64,000 nt of DNA from positions 6,032,873 to 6,096,872 of the forward strand of contig NC_009441.1 in NCBI RefSeq assembly GCF_000016645.1, read 5' to 3'. How positions within the stretch are numbered: position 1 is the stretch's first letter; each line of letters opens with the position of its first letter. The translations under genes and the position numbers were made by a program. The stretch comes from Flavobacterium johnsoniae UW101. GTDB lineage: Bacteria > Bacteroidota > Bacteroidia > Flavobacteriales > Flavobacteriaceae. Below the pieces are notes generated by a model, which was not told the DNA's origin, ran no database searches, and was given only the letters and a program-made list of their open reading frames with translations. Positions 17,115 to 25,545 of this stretch are shown here, one piece after another.

Positions 17115-17639
17115 TTACGAAATAGCAGAAACTATAAATTCGTAAAGTTTATGAGTAGACAGCATCACCGATTCAGAATCAGTTTTAAGAATTAAATCGG
17201 CTTTTTGCGGGATTTCAAAAACATCACTTATGCCGGTAAAGTTTTTAATCTTTTCTTGATTTCCGTCTGGTAATAATGCTTTTCTGTACAATCCTTTTGG
17301 ATCTCTTTCAATTAAATTATCGACTGAACAATCTAAAAATACAGTTCTTACAAACTCATGATTTCGCAATTCGTTTCGAATATCTTCATACGGATTTATG
17401 ACAGACATGAGAACAATGGTATTTTCTTCAACAAAATTTCGTCCCACATTAAAAAGACGTCTCACATTTTCACATCTGTCTTCTTTAGAAAACCCTAAAT
17501 CTTTACAGATTGTTTTTCGGTAAACATCACCATCAATGATTTCGACTTTATAATTATTTTCAATTAATAAATGCCGAACATTTTCTGCCAATGTCGTTTT
17601 TCCCGAACCCGATAATCCTGTAAATTGTATTAAAAGCAT
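17115..17639 (-). CDS. cysC: Adenylylsulfate (APS) kinase
   Basis: A 174-residue kinase that phosphorylates APS to PAPS, the donor for sulfotransferases. Walker A is GLSGSGKT (8-15), then IDGDVYRKTICKDLGFSKEDRCENVRR with the Asp and Arg residues of the APS site, and RDPKGLYRKA of the lid. Length fits a stand-alone CysC. No ATP sulfurylase or PAPS reductase is nearby, so its link to the adjacent sulfotransferase rather than assimilation is likely. A 123-nt gap separates it from the hydroxylase gene downstream. Confidence 0.9.
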   Translation of the reverse strand: MLLIQFTGLSGSGKTTLAENVRHLLIENNYKVEIIDGDVYRKTICKDLGFSKEDRCENVRRLFNVGRNFVEENTIVLMSVINPYEDIRNELRNHEFVRTVFLDCSVDNLIERDPKGLYRKALLPDGNQEKIKNFTGISDVFEIPQKADLILKTDSESVMLSTHKLYEFIVSAIS

Positions 17640-17805
17640 TTAGAAATTTCTTTTCTTAATTGAGACGTTAAAACTAGATAATTTGCAATGCCCAAACAAT
17701 AAGTAGAATTACGGTTTATGATGTCTGAAATTATTAAAAAAAGAACGCTGTAAAGATGTCTTACATTTTCGAAATTGTTATTTTTATCTTTTAATAAATT
17801 TCAAA

Positions 17806-18507
17806 ATGAAAAAGAAACTTGTGGTTTTAACCGGAGCCGGAATTAGTGCCGAAAGCGGTATTAAAACATTCCGCGACAGCGATGGTTTATGGGAAGGACA
17901 TGACGTTATGGAAGTAGCAACTCCAGAAGGATGGCAAAAAAATCAGGATCTGGTTTTGGACTTTTACAATAAAAGACGTCAGCAGTTAAAAGAAGTACAG
18001 CCCAACTTAGGCCACCAGATTCTGGCTGAATTAGAAAAAGATTTTGATGTTTATATTATCACCCAAAATGTCGACGATTTGCACGAACGTGCCGGAAGCA
18101 CAAAAGTACTGCACTTACATGGAGAATTATTAAAAGTAAGAAGCACCCGAAATCCTGATCTGATTTTAGACTGGCAGGATGATTTGTTTACAGGTGATTT
18201 TGATGAAAACGGACATCAATTACGTCCGCATATTGTTTGGTTTGGAGAAATGGTTCCTGCTTTAGAAGAAGCCATCCCAATTGTAGAAAATGCTGATTAT
18301 TTTGCCGTTATTGGAACTTCGCTTCAGGTTTATCCAGCTGCAGGTTTAATTTCGTACACATACAGTATTACTCCGGTTTTTTATATTGACCCCAAACCTA
18401 TTTCTATCCCAAATATTCAAAACAAAGTTGAAGTTATCGCTAAAACTGCTACAGAAGGTGTTGCAGAAATGAGAACAAAATTGTTTGAGTTAGAAAATCT
18501 GTCATGA
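17806..18507 (+). CDS. Sir2-family NAD-dependent protein deacylase lacking the zinc cysteines
   Basis: A 233-residue sirtuin. NAD-binding motifs GAGISAESGIKTFRDSDGLW (10-29) and TQNVDDLHERAG are intact, and the catalytic His is in LHLHGEL. The zinc-binding segment that normally carries four Cys is replaced by KVRSTRNPDLILDWQDD, and the whole protein has no Cys. It should remove acyl groups from lysines of target proteins, as in class III (CobB/SIRT5-like) enzymes, but without structural zinc. Its stop overlaps the start of the next gene by 4 nt, indicating translational coupling. Confidence 0.88.
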   Translation: MKKKLVVLTGAGISAESGIKTFRDSDGLWEGHDVMEVATPEGWQKNQDLVLDFYNKRRQQLKEVQPNLGHQILAELEKDFDVYIITQNVDDLHERAGSTKVLHLHGELLKVRSTRNPDLILDWQDDLFTGDFDENGHQLRPHIVWFGEMVPALEEAIPIVENADYFAVIGTSLQVYPAAGLISYTYSITPVFYIDPKPISIPNIQNKVEVIAKTATEGVAEMRTKLFELENLS

Positions 18508-19196
18508 ATGTAGAATCTCTATTACAGCAATTAGGTCAGTTACATTTCCTGGCTCAGTTTCTTATTTTTTCTCTCGAAAATATAAGTTTGTTATTGATTG
18601 CTGTTTTAATTGGAAAACTAATTGAACCTAAAAATACTGTTTTAAGCCGCCAAGATCAAAAATGGGTTATATCTACTCTCATTTGCAACATATTAATTAC
18701 AGTTCTGGGTTTTGAATTGTATCAATTAGAAATAATTAAAATTGATTTCTCTCACAATATAATTTCTATTATTCTTGACACTTTACTGCTGGTTATTTTA
18801 ATGGACTTTTTTATGTTCTGCTTTCATTATCTGGCACATACTTTAAAATGGTTTCATCCAATTCACAAACTGCATCATACCCATGTCGATACCAATGTTT
18901 ACAGTTTATTTGTACTTCATCCTGTAGAAACTTTCGGTTTTGGTTTTATCTGGCTCATTTTGATTTCTATTTTCCCTTTCAATTATATAAGTCTTATAAT
19001 TTATTTGTTCCTGAATTTAATGTACGGCATATTTGGTCATATCGAAAAAGATCTTTTTCCAGCGTTTTGGTACAAAAGTTATTTTACAAAATGGATTTCT
19101 ACGACAAAATTTCATTCCGATCATCACAAGAATCAAGCTCATAATTTTGGATTTTATTTTACTTTTTGGGATAAAATCTTCAAAACCATGATTTAA
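18504..19196 (+). CDS. Fatty acid hydroxylase / sterol desaturase superfamily membrane protein
   Basis: A 230-residue integral membrane protein with about four or five hydrophobic spans (near 15-35, 50-70, 85-105, 140-165). The di-iron His boxes are HYLAH, HKLHHTH and the C-terminal HSDHHKNQAHNFG. The superfamily introduces hydroxyls or double bonds in lipids or carotenoids; the substrate is unknown here. It overlaps the sirtuin gene by 4 nt. Confidence 0.85.
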   Translation: MNVESLLQQLGQLHFLAQFLIFSLENISLLLIAVLIGKLIEPKNTVLSRQDQKWVISTLICNILITVLGFELYQLEIIKIDFSHNIISIILDTLLLVILMDFFMFCFHYLAHTLKWFHPIHKLHHTHVDTNVYSLFVLHPVETFGFGFIWLILISIFPFNYISLIIYLFLNLMYGIFGHIEKDLFPAFWYKSYFTKWISTTKFHSDHHKNQAHNFGFYFTFWDKIFKTMI

Positions 19197-19253
19197 ATTG
19201 AAAGTTAAGGCATAATAAAGCTTCAGTAATTTTCAGAAGTTTTAACAATCACT

Positions 19254-19261
19254 TATATTTG
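19254..19261 (+). promoter_or_regulatory. -7 promoter box for purB
   Basis: TATATTTG matches TAnnTTTG. It overlaps a possible TTG codon at 19259, so that codon is not the purB start; the ATG at 19286 is. Confidence 0.6.
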
Positions 19262-19285
19262 CACCTTTCGAAAAACAACATAACA

Positions 19286-20632
19286 ATGACTACTCTAAAC
19301 GAATTGAATGCTATATCGCCAATTGACGGAAGATATAGAAATAAAACTCAAAATTTAGCACCTTTCTTTTCTGAAGAAGCTTTAATAAAATACCGTGTAT
19401 TAGTTGAAATTGAATATTTCATCGCTTTATGCGAAATTCCTTTACCACAGCTTTCTGGCGTAAATTCAGATTTATTCGACAGTTTGAGAAACATCTACAA
19501 AAATTTCTCTACTGAAGATGCGCTTTGGATTAAAGAAACAGAAAAAGTAACCAACCACGACGTAAAAGCGGTTGAATACTTTATTAAAGATGCTTTCGAA
19601 AAATTAGGTTTGTCTCAATACAAAGAGTTCATTCACTTCGGATTAACATCTCAGGATATTAACAATACTGCAATTCCTCTTTCTACAAAAGAAGCTTTTG
19701 AACAAGTTTATATGCCGTCTTTAGTAGCTTTAATTGCTAAACTAAAAGAATTAAGCGTTGAATGGAAAGATATTCCGATGCTTGCCCGTACACATGGACA
19801 ACCGGCTTCTCCTACTCGTTTAGGAAAAGAAATTCTTGTTTTTGTAGAGCGTTTAGAAGAGCAGATGCGTTTGTTATTCAATATTCCGTTTGCTGCTAAA
19901 TTTGGCGGTGCAACCGGAAACTTTAATGCACACCATGTTGCATACCCGCAGATTGACTGGAAAAAATTTGGTGATAAATTTGTTGAAACTGATTTAGGCT
20001 TACACCACTCTTTTCCAACAACTCAAATTGAGCATTACGATCATTTTGCTGCTTTTTTTGATGGTTTAAAAAGGATCAACAATATCATTATCGATTTAGA
20101 CCGTGATATCTGGACGTATGTTTCAATGGATTATTTTAAACAAAAAATCAAAGCAGGAGAAATTGGTTCATCTGCAATGCCTCATAAAGTAAACCCAATT
20201 GATTTTGAAAATTCTGAAGGAAACTTAGGAATTGCTAATGCTATTTTCGAACATTTAGCGGCTAAACTTCCAATTTCAAGATTACAGCGTGATTTAACTG
20301 ACAGTACAGTTTTGCGTAATGTTGGTGTACCGGTTGGACATACTATTATTGCTTTTGAAGCTACTCTTAAAGGTTTAAACAAATTACTTTTAAACGAAAG
20401 CAAGTTTGCTGAAGACTTAGAAAAAAACTGGGCAGTTGTGGCAGAAGCTATTCAAACAATCTTACGTCGTGAAGCTTATCCAAACCCATACGAAGCTCTA
20501 AAAGGTTTAACAAGAACTAATGAAGCAATTGATAAAAATGCGATTCATAATTTCATTGCAACTTTAGAAGTTTCTGACGCAGTTAGAGCAGAATTAATGC
20601 AGATAACTCCTAGCAATTACACAGGAATTTAA
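19286..20632 (+). CDS. purB: Adenylosuccinate lyase
   Basis: A 448-residue cytosolic enzyme of purine synthesis that cleaves SAICAR and adenylosuccinate. The N-terminus NAISPIDGRYRN is the classic PurB start. ARTHGQPASPT carries the catalytic His region, and GSSAMPHKVNPIDFENSEGN is the fumarase/ASL superfamily signature loop. Length and motifs match the E. coli-like PurB branch. The gene has its own promoter and terminator. Confidence 0.97.
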   Translation: MTTLNELNAISPIDGRYRNKTQNLAPFFSEEALIKYRVLVEIEYFIALCEIPLPQLSGVNSDLFDSLRNIYKNFSTEDALWIKETEKVTNHDVKAVEYFIKDAFEKLGLSQYKEFIHFGLTSQDINNTAIPLSTKEAFEQVYMPSLVALIAKLKELSVEWKDIPMLARTHGQPASPTRLGKEILVFVERLEEQMRLLFNIPFAAKFGGATGNFNAHHVAYPQIDWKKFGDKFVETDLGLHHSFPTTQIEHYDHFAAFFDGLKRINNIIIDLDRDIWTYVSMDYFKQKIKAGEIGSSAMPHKVNPIDFENSEGNLGIANAIFEHLAAKLPISRLQRDLTDSTVLRNVGVPVGHTIIAFEATLKGLNKLLLNESKFAEDLEKNWAVVAEAIQTILRREAYPNPYEALKGLTRTNEAIDKNAIHNFIATLEVSDAVRAELMQITPSNYTGI

Positions 20633-20654
20633 AGAAAACCTAGAATATTTTATC

Positions 20655-20686
20655 AAAAAAAGCTATCTTTATCGAGATAGCTTTTT
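20655..20686 (+). terminator. Intrinsic terminator of purB
   Basis: 13-bp stem AAAAAAGCTATCT/AGATAGCTTTTTT with 6-nt loop and a T run. Confidence 0.85.
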
Positions 20687-20762
20687 TTATTTAACCGGAA
20701 CAGTTCAGTGAATCTATTTGAGATTAAAAACTGAATAGACTCCTGAAAACAAATACCACTTT

Positions 20763-23000
20763 ATGATTGCCTTAAATGCCGCTGCCGAATCGACACACCA
20801 TTTGCAACCCCTTATCAGTGATCTGGGATTAATTTTGATGACTGCCGGAATCGCAGTTCTTATATTTAAAAAAATGAAACAGCCCTTGGTTTTGGGTTAC
20901 CTGATTGCAGGTTTTTTAGCCGGAAACCATTTTGATTTTTTCCCTTCAATAACCGACATGAAAAGTGTTGAAGTTTGGGCAGAAATTGGGGTTATATTTT
21001 TATTATTCAGTTTAGGACTCGAATTCAGCTTTAAAAAATTAATGAAAGTCGGCGGGACATCTTCCGTCACCGCAATAACCCAGATTTTATTCATGACACT
21101 TATTGGATATTGTGTGGGCCAATGGATGGGCTGGGGACAAATGGATAGTATTTTTCTTGGTGCAACACTTTCGATTTCCTCAACAACTATTATTATCAGA
21201 GCTTTTGACGAATTAGGTGTAAAGGGAAAAAAGTTCGTTGGGATTGTATTTGGAGCCCTGATTGTTGAAGATATCGTAGCCATTTTAATGCTCGTATTAT
21301 TATCGACCATTGCAGTGAGCGACCAGGTATCTGGAGGCGAATTATTACAATCCGTTTTAAAATTAGTTTTCTTTTTAATTATATGGTTTTTGGGCGGAAT
21401 CTTTATTATTCCTACCATTTTGAAAAAAGCCAAACATCTTTTAACCGATGAAATGCTGCTTATTATTTCATTGGCATTATGTTTAATGATGGTGATTTTT
21501 GCAGCAAATGTTGGTTTCTCTCCCGCTTTAGGAGCCTTTATAATGGGTTCTATTATTGCTGAAACTACAATGGCAGAAAAAATCGAACATTTAATTCAGC
21601 CCGTAAAAGATTTATTTGGTGCTGTTTTCTTTGTATCCGTGGGAATGTTAATTAACCCGGAAACATTGGTAACTTATGCCCTTCCGGTGGCTTTAATTAC
21701 ACTTTTAACCATTTTCGGAAAAGCGTTCAGTTCTTCTATCGGAGCTTTAATTTCCGGACAGCCTTTAAAACAATCTGTTCAAACCGGAATGAGTTTAGCA
21801 CAAATTGGAGAGTTTTCTTTTATTATTGCAACACTGGGTATGACCTTAAAAGTTACAAGCGATTTCTTGTATCCTATAATAGTTGCCGTATCTGCTATTA
21901 CAACTTTTACTACACCATTTTTAATTAAATATTCCGAATCTTTTGCCCAGTTTCTGGAACAAAAAATGCCAAAAAGATGGGTTAAAAACATTAACCGTTA
22001 CAGCGTAAATGCGCAGGCTATTAAATCTGTAAGCACCTGGCAGATTGTATTAAGATCATCAATTACACAAATTATACTGCACACTATAATTATTACGGCT
22101 ATAATTTTATTATCGTCAAAATTTGTAGCACCATTAGTAGCCGATACACGATTTGGAAATACATTGGCCGCTTTATTGACATTGGTTGTAATTGCTCCGT
22201 TTTTATGGGCGCTTTCACTACGCCGTGTAAAAGTTGACGAAGTCGAAGCACTTTGGGAAGAACGTAAATACAGAGGCGCACTTTTAATGCTTATTTTAAT
22301 TCGAATGAGCCTTGGATTATTTTTCGTTGGATTCTTATTGAATATTTTCTTCTCACCTTTAGTGGCTTTTGTAGCCTTGATTATTGCAATTGGAGCGTAT
22401 CAAATTTTCCCTAAAAAACTAAACGAACAATACCACCGAATTGAAAATCACTTTTTGAAAAACCTAAACGATCGTGAAAACAAAAAGATCGACAGACGAT
22501 ATGCTAATTTAATGCCATGGGACGGTCACATGTCATTTTTTGATATTGGAAAAGAATCTAATTTAGCAGGCAAAACATTAGAAGAATTAAAGATTCGTGA
22601 ACAATTAGGAATCAATATTGCCTACATTAAACGAGGTGAAGTAACCATTCCGATTCCTATGAAAACTGAACGTTTGTTTCCCGGAGATGAAATCTGTGTT
22701 ATTGGTACTGATGCCCAAATTACTGAGTTTACCAAGTATTTAAACCACAATGAAACGGAAGCTCCGCCAAAAGTAGAGGAAACCGACATTGTACTGCGTC
22801 AGCTTGAAGTTTCTCAGGAAGAATTTATTCAAAAAAGCATCGGCCAGTTTAGAGCCAAAACAAACGGAATGGTTGTGGGAATTGAACGAAACGGAAATCG
22901 TATCTTAAATCCTGAATCTAGTTTAATTTTAGAGAAAAACGACATTCTTTGGGTTGTAGGAGACAAAAAAAGAATGACCGCTTTGTTGACGGCAAAATAA
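20763..23000 (+). CDS. Monovalent cation:proton antiporter-2 family protein, Kef type
   Basis: A 745-residue membrane protein. The first 390 residues form the CPA2 antiporter core (about 12-13 membrane spans, with GYLIAGFLAGN, LEFSFKKLMKVGG, VFGALIVEDIVAILML and GFSPALGAFIMGS). A further membrane pair lies near 430-560. The C-terminal 160 residues contain two TrkA_C-like domains (about 595-675 and 695-745). A Rossmann TrkA_N (KTN) domain is not seen, unlike E. coli KefB/C, so nucleotide gating may differ. It probably exchanges K+ or Na+ for H+. Confidence 0.88.
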   Translation: MIALNAAAESTHHLQPLISDLGLILMTAGIAVLIFKKMKQPLVLGYLIAGFLAGNHFDFFPSITDMKSVEVWAEIGVIFLLFSLGLEFSFKKLMKVGGTSSVTAITQILFMTLIGYCVGQWMGWGQMDSIFLGATLSISSTTIIIRAFDELGVKGKKFVGIVFGALIVEDIVAILMLVLLSTIAVSDQVSGGELLQSVLKLVFFLIIWFLGGIFIIPTILKKAKHLLTDEMLLIISLALCLMMVIFAANVGFSPALGAFIMGSIIAETTMAEKIEHLIQPVKDLFGAVFFVSVGMLINPETLVTYALPVALITLLTIFGKAFSSSIGALISGQPLKQSVQTGMSLAQIGEFSFIIATLGMTLKVTSDFLYPIIVAVSAITTFTTPFLIKYSESFAQFLEQKMPKRWVKNINRYSVNAQAIKSVSTWQIVLRSSITQIILHTIIITAIILLSSKFVAPLVADTRFGNTLAALLTLVVIAPFLWALSLRRVKVDEVEALWEERKYRGALLMLILIRMSLGLFFVGFLLNIFFSPLVAFVALIIAIGAYQIFPKKLNEQYHRIENHFLKNLNDRENKKIDRRYANLMPWDGHMSFFDIGKESNLAGKTLEELKIREQLGINIAYIKRGEVTIPIPMKTERLFPGDEICVIGTDAQITEFTKYLNHNETEAPPKVEETDIVLRQLEVSQEEFIQKSIGQFRAKTNGMVVGIERNGNRILNPESSLILEKNDILWVVGDKKRMTALLTAK

Positions 23001-23186
23001 AGGTGCTGAGATGCGCTAAGGTGCTAAGGTTCTGAGACACTAAGGTTCTGAGGGACTAAGTTTTTTTTATATAAAAGCGCAAGATTTCAATTTTGAAATC
23101 TTGCGCTTTGTTTATTTTCAGAAAAAAAATACTAAAATTCTAAGAAAAAAACTTAGAACCTTAGTACCTTAGCAACTCAGAACCTC
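23001..23186. repeat. CTAAG-family repeats flanking a strong hairpin
   Basis: Left part (23005-23060) has repeated CTAAGGTTCTGAG units. The right part (23140-23186) has the complementary CTTAGAACCTTAG units, making a long imperfect palindrome. The centre is a 16-17-bp hairpin at 23074-23109 (AAAGCGCAAGATTTCA and its complement) that can terminate both convergent genes. Confidence 0.7.
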
Positions 23187-23189
23187 AAA

Positions 23190-23828
23190 TTACTTATTAG
23201 GCTGCGGTGTCAATCTTAAGTAAGGTTTAATAGGCTTGTGTCCTTTTGGGAATTTTGCCGGAATATCGCTGTCAGGAATTGCAGGTGCAATTACTACATC
23301 TTCTCCATCTTTCCAATTTGCAGGAGTTGCAACGCTGTAATTTGCAGTTAATTGTAAACTGTCAATTACGCGAAGTAATTCATCAAAATTTCTTCCTGTC
23401 GAAGCTGGATAAGTCAATGTTAATTTGATTTTTTTATCTGGTCCAATAACAAAAACAGAACGTACTGTAAATTTATCGCTTGCATTGGGATGAAGCATAT
23501 CGTATAAATTCGCTACTTTTTTATCTTCATCGGCAATAATTGGAAAATTCACTTCTGTATTTTGAGTTTCATTAATGTCTTTAATCCACTCTTTGTGAGA
23601 ATCTAATCCGTCTACACTCAAAGCAATAACCTTAGTATTTCTTTTGGTAAATTCCGGAACATAATTCGCTACTGTTCCCAACTCAGTTGTACAAACAGGA
23701 GTAAAATCTGCAGGATGCGAAAATAAAACGCCCCAAGAATCTCCTAACCATTCATGAAAATTGATTGGTCCTTGTGTGGTTTCTGCGTGAAAATCCGGAG
23801 CTATATCGCCTAATCTTAATGTTGACAT
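23190..23828 (-). CDS. 1-Cys peroxiredoxin (Prx6 group)
   Basis: A 212-residue cytosolic peroxidase that reduces hydroperoxides. The peroxidatic Cys lies in SHPADFTPVCTTE, the Prx6-type motif with Thr before it. The long C-terminal dimerisation arm (PANWKDGEDVVIAP onwards) and length match Prx6/Tpx-type 1-Cys enzymes. No resolving Cys is present. No adjacent reductase or OxyR gene. Confidence 0.93.
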   Translation of the reverse strand: MSTLRLGDIAPDFHAETTQGPINFHEWLGDSWGVLFSHPADFTPVCTTELGTVANYVPEFTKRNTKVIALSVDGLDSHKEWIKDINETQNTEVNFPIIADEDKKVANLYDMLHPNASDKFTVRSVFVIGPDKKIKLTLTYPASTGRNFDELLRVIDSLQLTANYSVATPANWKDGEDVVIAPAIPDSDIPAKFPKGHKPIKPYLRLTPQPNK

Positions 23829-23939
23829 AATTTATATTTTTTAGTTCCTCTAAAATTAACTAAAAAATACATTTAGAAAACACGTAAGAATTAAAAAAAA
23901 GTTAAAATTCTATAAGCTCTATCTAATTACTATTATAAA

Positions 23940-24851
23940 TTAAATAAAGCCAACTACAAAGTACCAGATGGCAAGGGTTACAAACGAAATAGGAATTCCA
24001 AAACCAATCATCATACTGCTTAATTTTGGTTTTAAGCCATAGGTAGAAGCGAGAATTGCACCTGTAATCATGGGTGCCATTGCAATTTCAATAATCGTAA
24101 TTTTTATAGCTTCAGAATGCTGGTTGAAAATAAAAACATACAGAATAAAAATGATAAGCGGTGTTACGATCAGTCTAAAGAAAAGTCCGAGTCTTAAGAA
24201 TTTCCAATGTTTGCTTTTTCGGTCAAAAGTCAGCTGCAGCCCAACCGAAAACAAAGCCAAAGGCGTAACCAGACTTCCTAATTTTAATAATAAAGACTGT
24301 ATATTGAGATCTAAATCGTAATCTAAAACATTTAATAAACACGAAACAACAAACGTAATAAAAGGCGGAAATAGAATTATCTTTTTCGCTATACTTTTAA
24401 AATCAGGACTTCCTTTTGAATAAAAAGCCGCTACAAAAACTCCTAAAGTCGAAACCACCACAAAAGTTCCCGGCTGATCTACCAGAACAGCAGTTTCTAA
24501 ACCTTTTTTTCCAAATAAAGCTTCTACAATTGGATAACCCAAAAAGGAGGAATTACTTAATCCGGCTGTTAAAACTAAGCATCCTATTAATTTATTAGAC
24601 CAGCCCAGCCTTCTTCCTAAAAAATGAAAAAATACAAAAGCCAGAAAAAAACTAATCCACCCCGCTCCTATTGGAAACAGCAATTCGTTGCTCCATTTTA
24701 TTTTCGGAATATGATATAAAGTAATCGCCGGAAGGCAGATGTAAATGACAATTTTATTAATTGTTTTATAAATATGAGTTGGAAACCGCTTTACATTTTG
24801 CAAAAGCAATCCTAAAAACAAAAAGAAGAATATTATAATAAAGTTATTCAT
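23940..24851 (-). CDS. AEC-family (auxin efflux carrier-like) transporter
   Basis: A 303-residue membrane protein with about ten hydrophobic helices in a 5+5 arrangement and the family's broken-helix regions (GLSNSSFLGYPIVEALFG near 95 and MAPMITGAILASTYGLKP near 260). Bacterial members export or import small organic anions such as malate. The substrate is not evident. Divergent from the Rrf2 gene. Confidence 0.85.
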   Translation of the reverse strand: MNNFIIIFFFLFLGLLLQNVKRFPTHIYKTINKIVIYICLPAITLYHIPKIKWSNELLFPIGAGWISFFLAFVFFHFLGRRLGWSNKLIGCLVLTAGLSNSSFLGYPIVEALFGKKGLETAVLVDQPGTFVVVSTLGVFVAAFYSKGSPDFKSIAKKIILFPPFITFVVSCLLNVLDYDLDLNIQSLLLKLGSLVTPLALFSVGLQLTFDRKSKHWKFLRLGLFFRLIVTPLIIFILYVFIFNQHSEAIKITIIEIAMAPMITGAILASTYGLKPKLSSMMIGFGIPISFVTLAIWYFVVGFI

Positions 24852-24852
24852 G

Positions 24853-25019
24853 TTTTTTAGTGCTTAGTAATTAGTCCTTAGCCCTTAGTTTTCTAATGGT
24901 TAGTATTTGGTGATTTCACGCAAAGATATATTCATTTAGTTCTGGAAAAAAATCTGTAACAAATTACTTATTCTCCAAAAACTAATCACTAAGGACTAAG
25001 GACTAATTACTAAAAAAAA
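24853..25019. repeat. Intergenic inverted repeat of TTAGT/ACTAA units
   Basis: A left tract (24855-24905) of TTAGTAATTAGTCCTTAGCCCTTAG type and a right tract (24975-25015) of CACTAAGGACTAAGGACTAA type are imperfect reverse complements over about 40 nt. They lie in a divergent promoter region, so they are not a simple terminator pair. Confidence 0.65.
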
Positions 25020-25058
25020 CCTAAAATTGCTCCATCATATAAAAAAAACCATTACATT

Positions 25059-25077
25059 TGTAACATATTTTATTACA
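25059..25077. promoter_or_regulatory. Candidate Rrf2 operator, copy 1
   Basis: Dyad TGTAA-N9-TTACA directly before the Rrf2 start codon at 25080. Eighteen bases (25059-25076) recur with one mismatch at 25510-25527 before the next gene. Confidence 0.5.
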
Positions 25078-25079
25078 GT

Positions 25080-25487
25080 ATGCTTTCAGGTAAATTTGCC
25101 ATAACGATTCACATTCTTACTCTGCTCAATAAATTTCCGAATGATTATTTATCATCTGAGTTTATTGCCGGAAGTATTAATTTAAATCCGGTTTTGGTTC
25201 GAAAAGAAATTGCCAACCTAAAAGCACATCATATTGTAGAAAGTAAAGAAGGAAAAAATGGCGGAACGAAACTGGCCGTTGATTCTTCTAAACTGACTTT
25301 AAAAGAGATTTTTGAAATGACTTTTGAGACCATTGGTTTAGGTTATGCTAAAAATCAGCCTAATCCGGATTGTCCTGTTGGAAAAAATATTAATCAGCAT
25401 CTGGCGAATTTATATGCTGATATGAATGAGAAAGTGAGCGCACAATTAGAAGGAATTTCTTTAGAGGATTTTTCGAACCAATTTTAA
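25080..25487 (+). CDS. Rrf2-family transcriptional regulator (YwnA-like)
   Basis: A 135-residue protein with an N-terminal winged helix (about 5-65; KFAITIHILTLLNKFPND, SEFIAGSINLNPVLVRKE, wing GKNGGTKLA). Only one Cys (Cys98 in PDCPVGK) exists, so it lacks the three-Cys iron-sulfur site of IscR and NsrR. It is paired with an NAD(P)H-binding protein gene, a pairing I also recall for ywnA/ywnB of Bacillus subtilis. Autoregulation is likely through the dyad that abuts its start codon. Confidence 0.85.
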   Translation: MLSGKFAITIHILTLLNKFPNDYLSSEFIAGSINLNPVLVRKEIANLKAHHIVESKEGKNGGTKLAVDSSKLTLKEIFEMTFETIGLGYAKNQPNPDCPVGKNINQHLANLYADMNEKVSAQLEGISLEDFSNQF

Positions 25488-25509
25488 AAACTATTTTTTT
25501 ACCCAAAAC

Positions 25510-25527
25510 TGTAACATTTTTTATTAC
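25510..25527. promoter_or_regulatory. Candidate Rrf2 operator, copy 2
   Basis: TGTAACATTTTTTATTAC, one mismatch from the sequence before the Rrf2 gene, with the same TGTAA-N9-TTAC spacing. It lies 19 nt before the NAD(P)H-binding protein gene. Confidence 0.5.
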
Positions 25528-25545
25528 TAAATAAATTTATATATT

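Noticed and set aside
19259..19285. TTG at 19259 as the purB start
   Set aside because: It lies inside the TATATTTG promoter box, and the conserved PurB N-terminus begins at the ATG at 19286.
20897..21433. A 178-codon open frame on the minus strand opposite the Kef-type antiporter gene
   Set aside because: It is fully antisense to a conserved membrane protein, its translation has no recognisable domain and its composition mirrors the sense codons.
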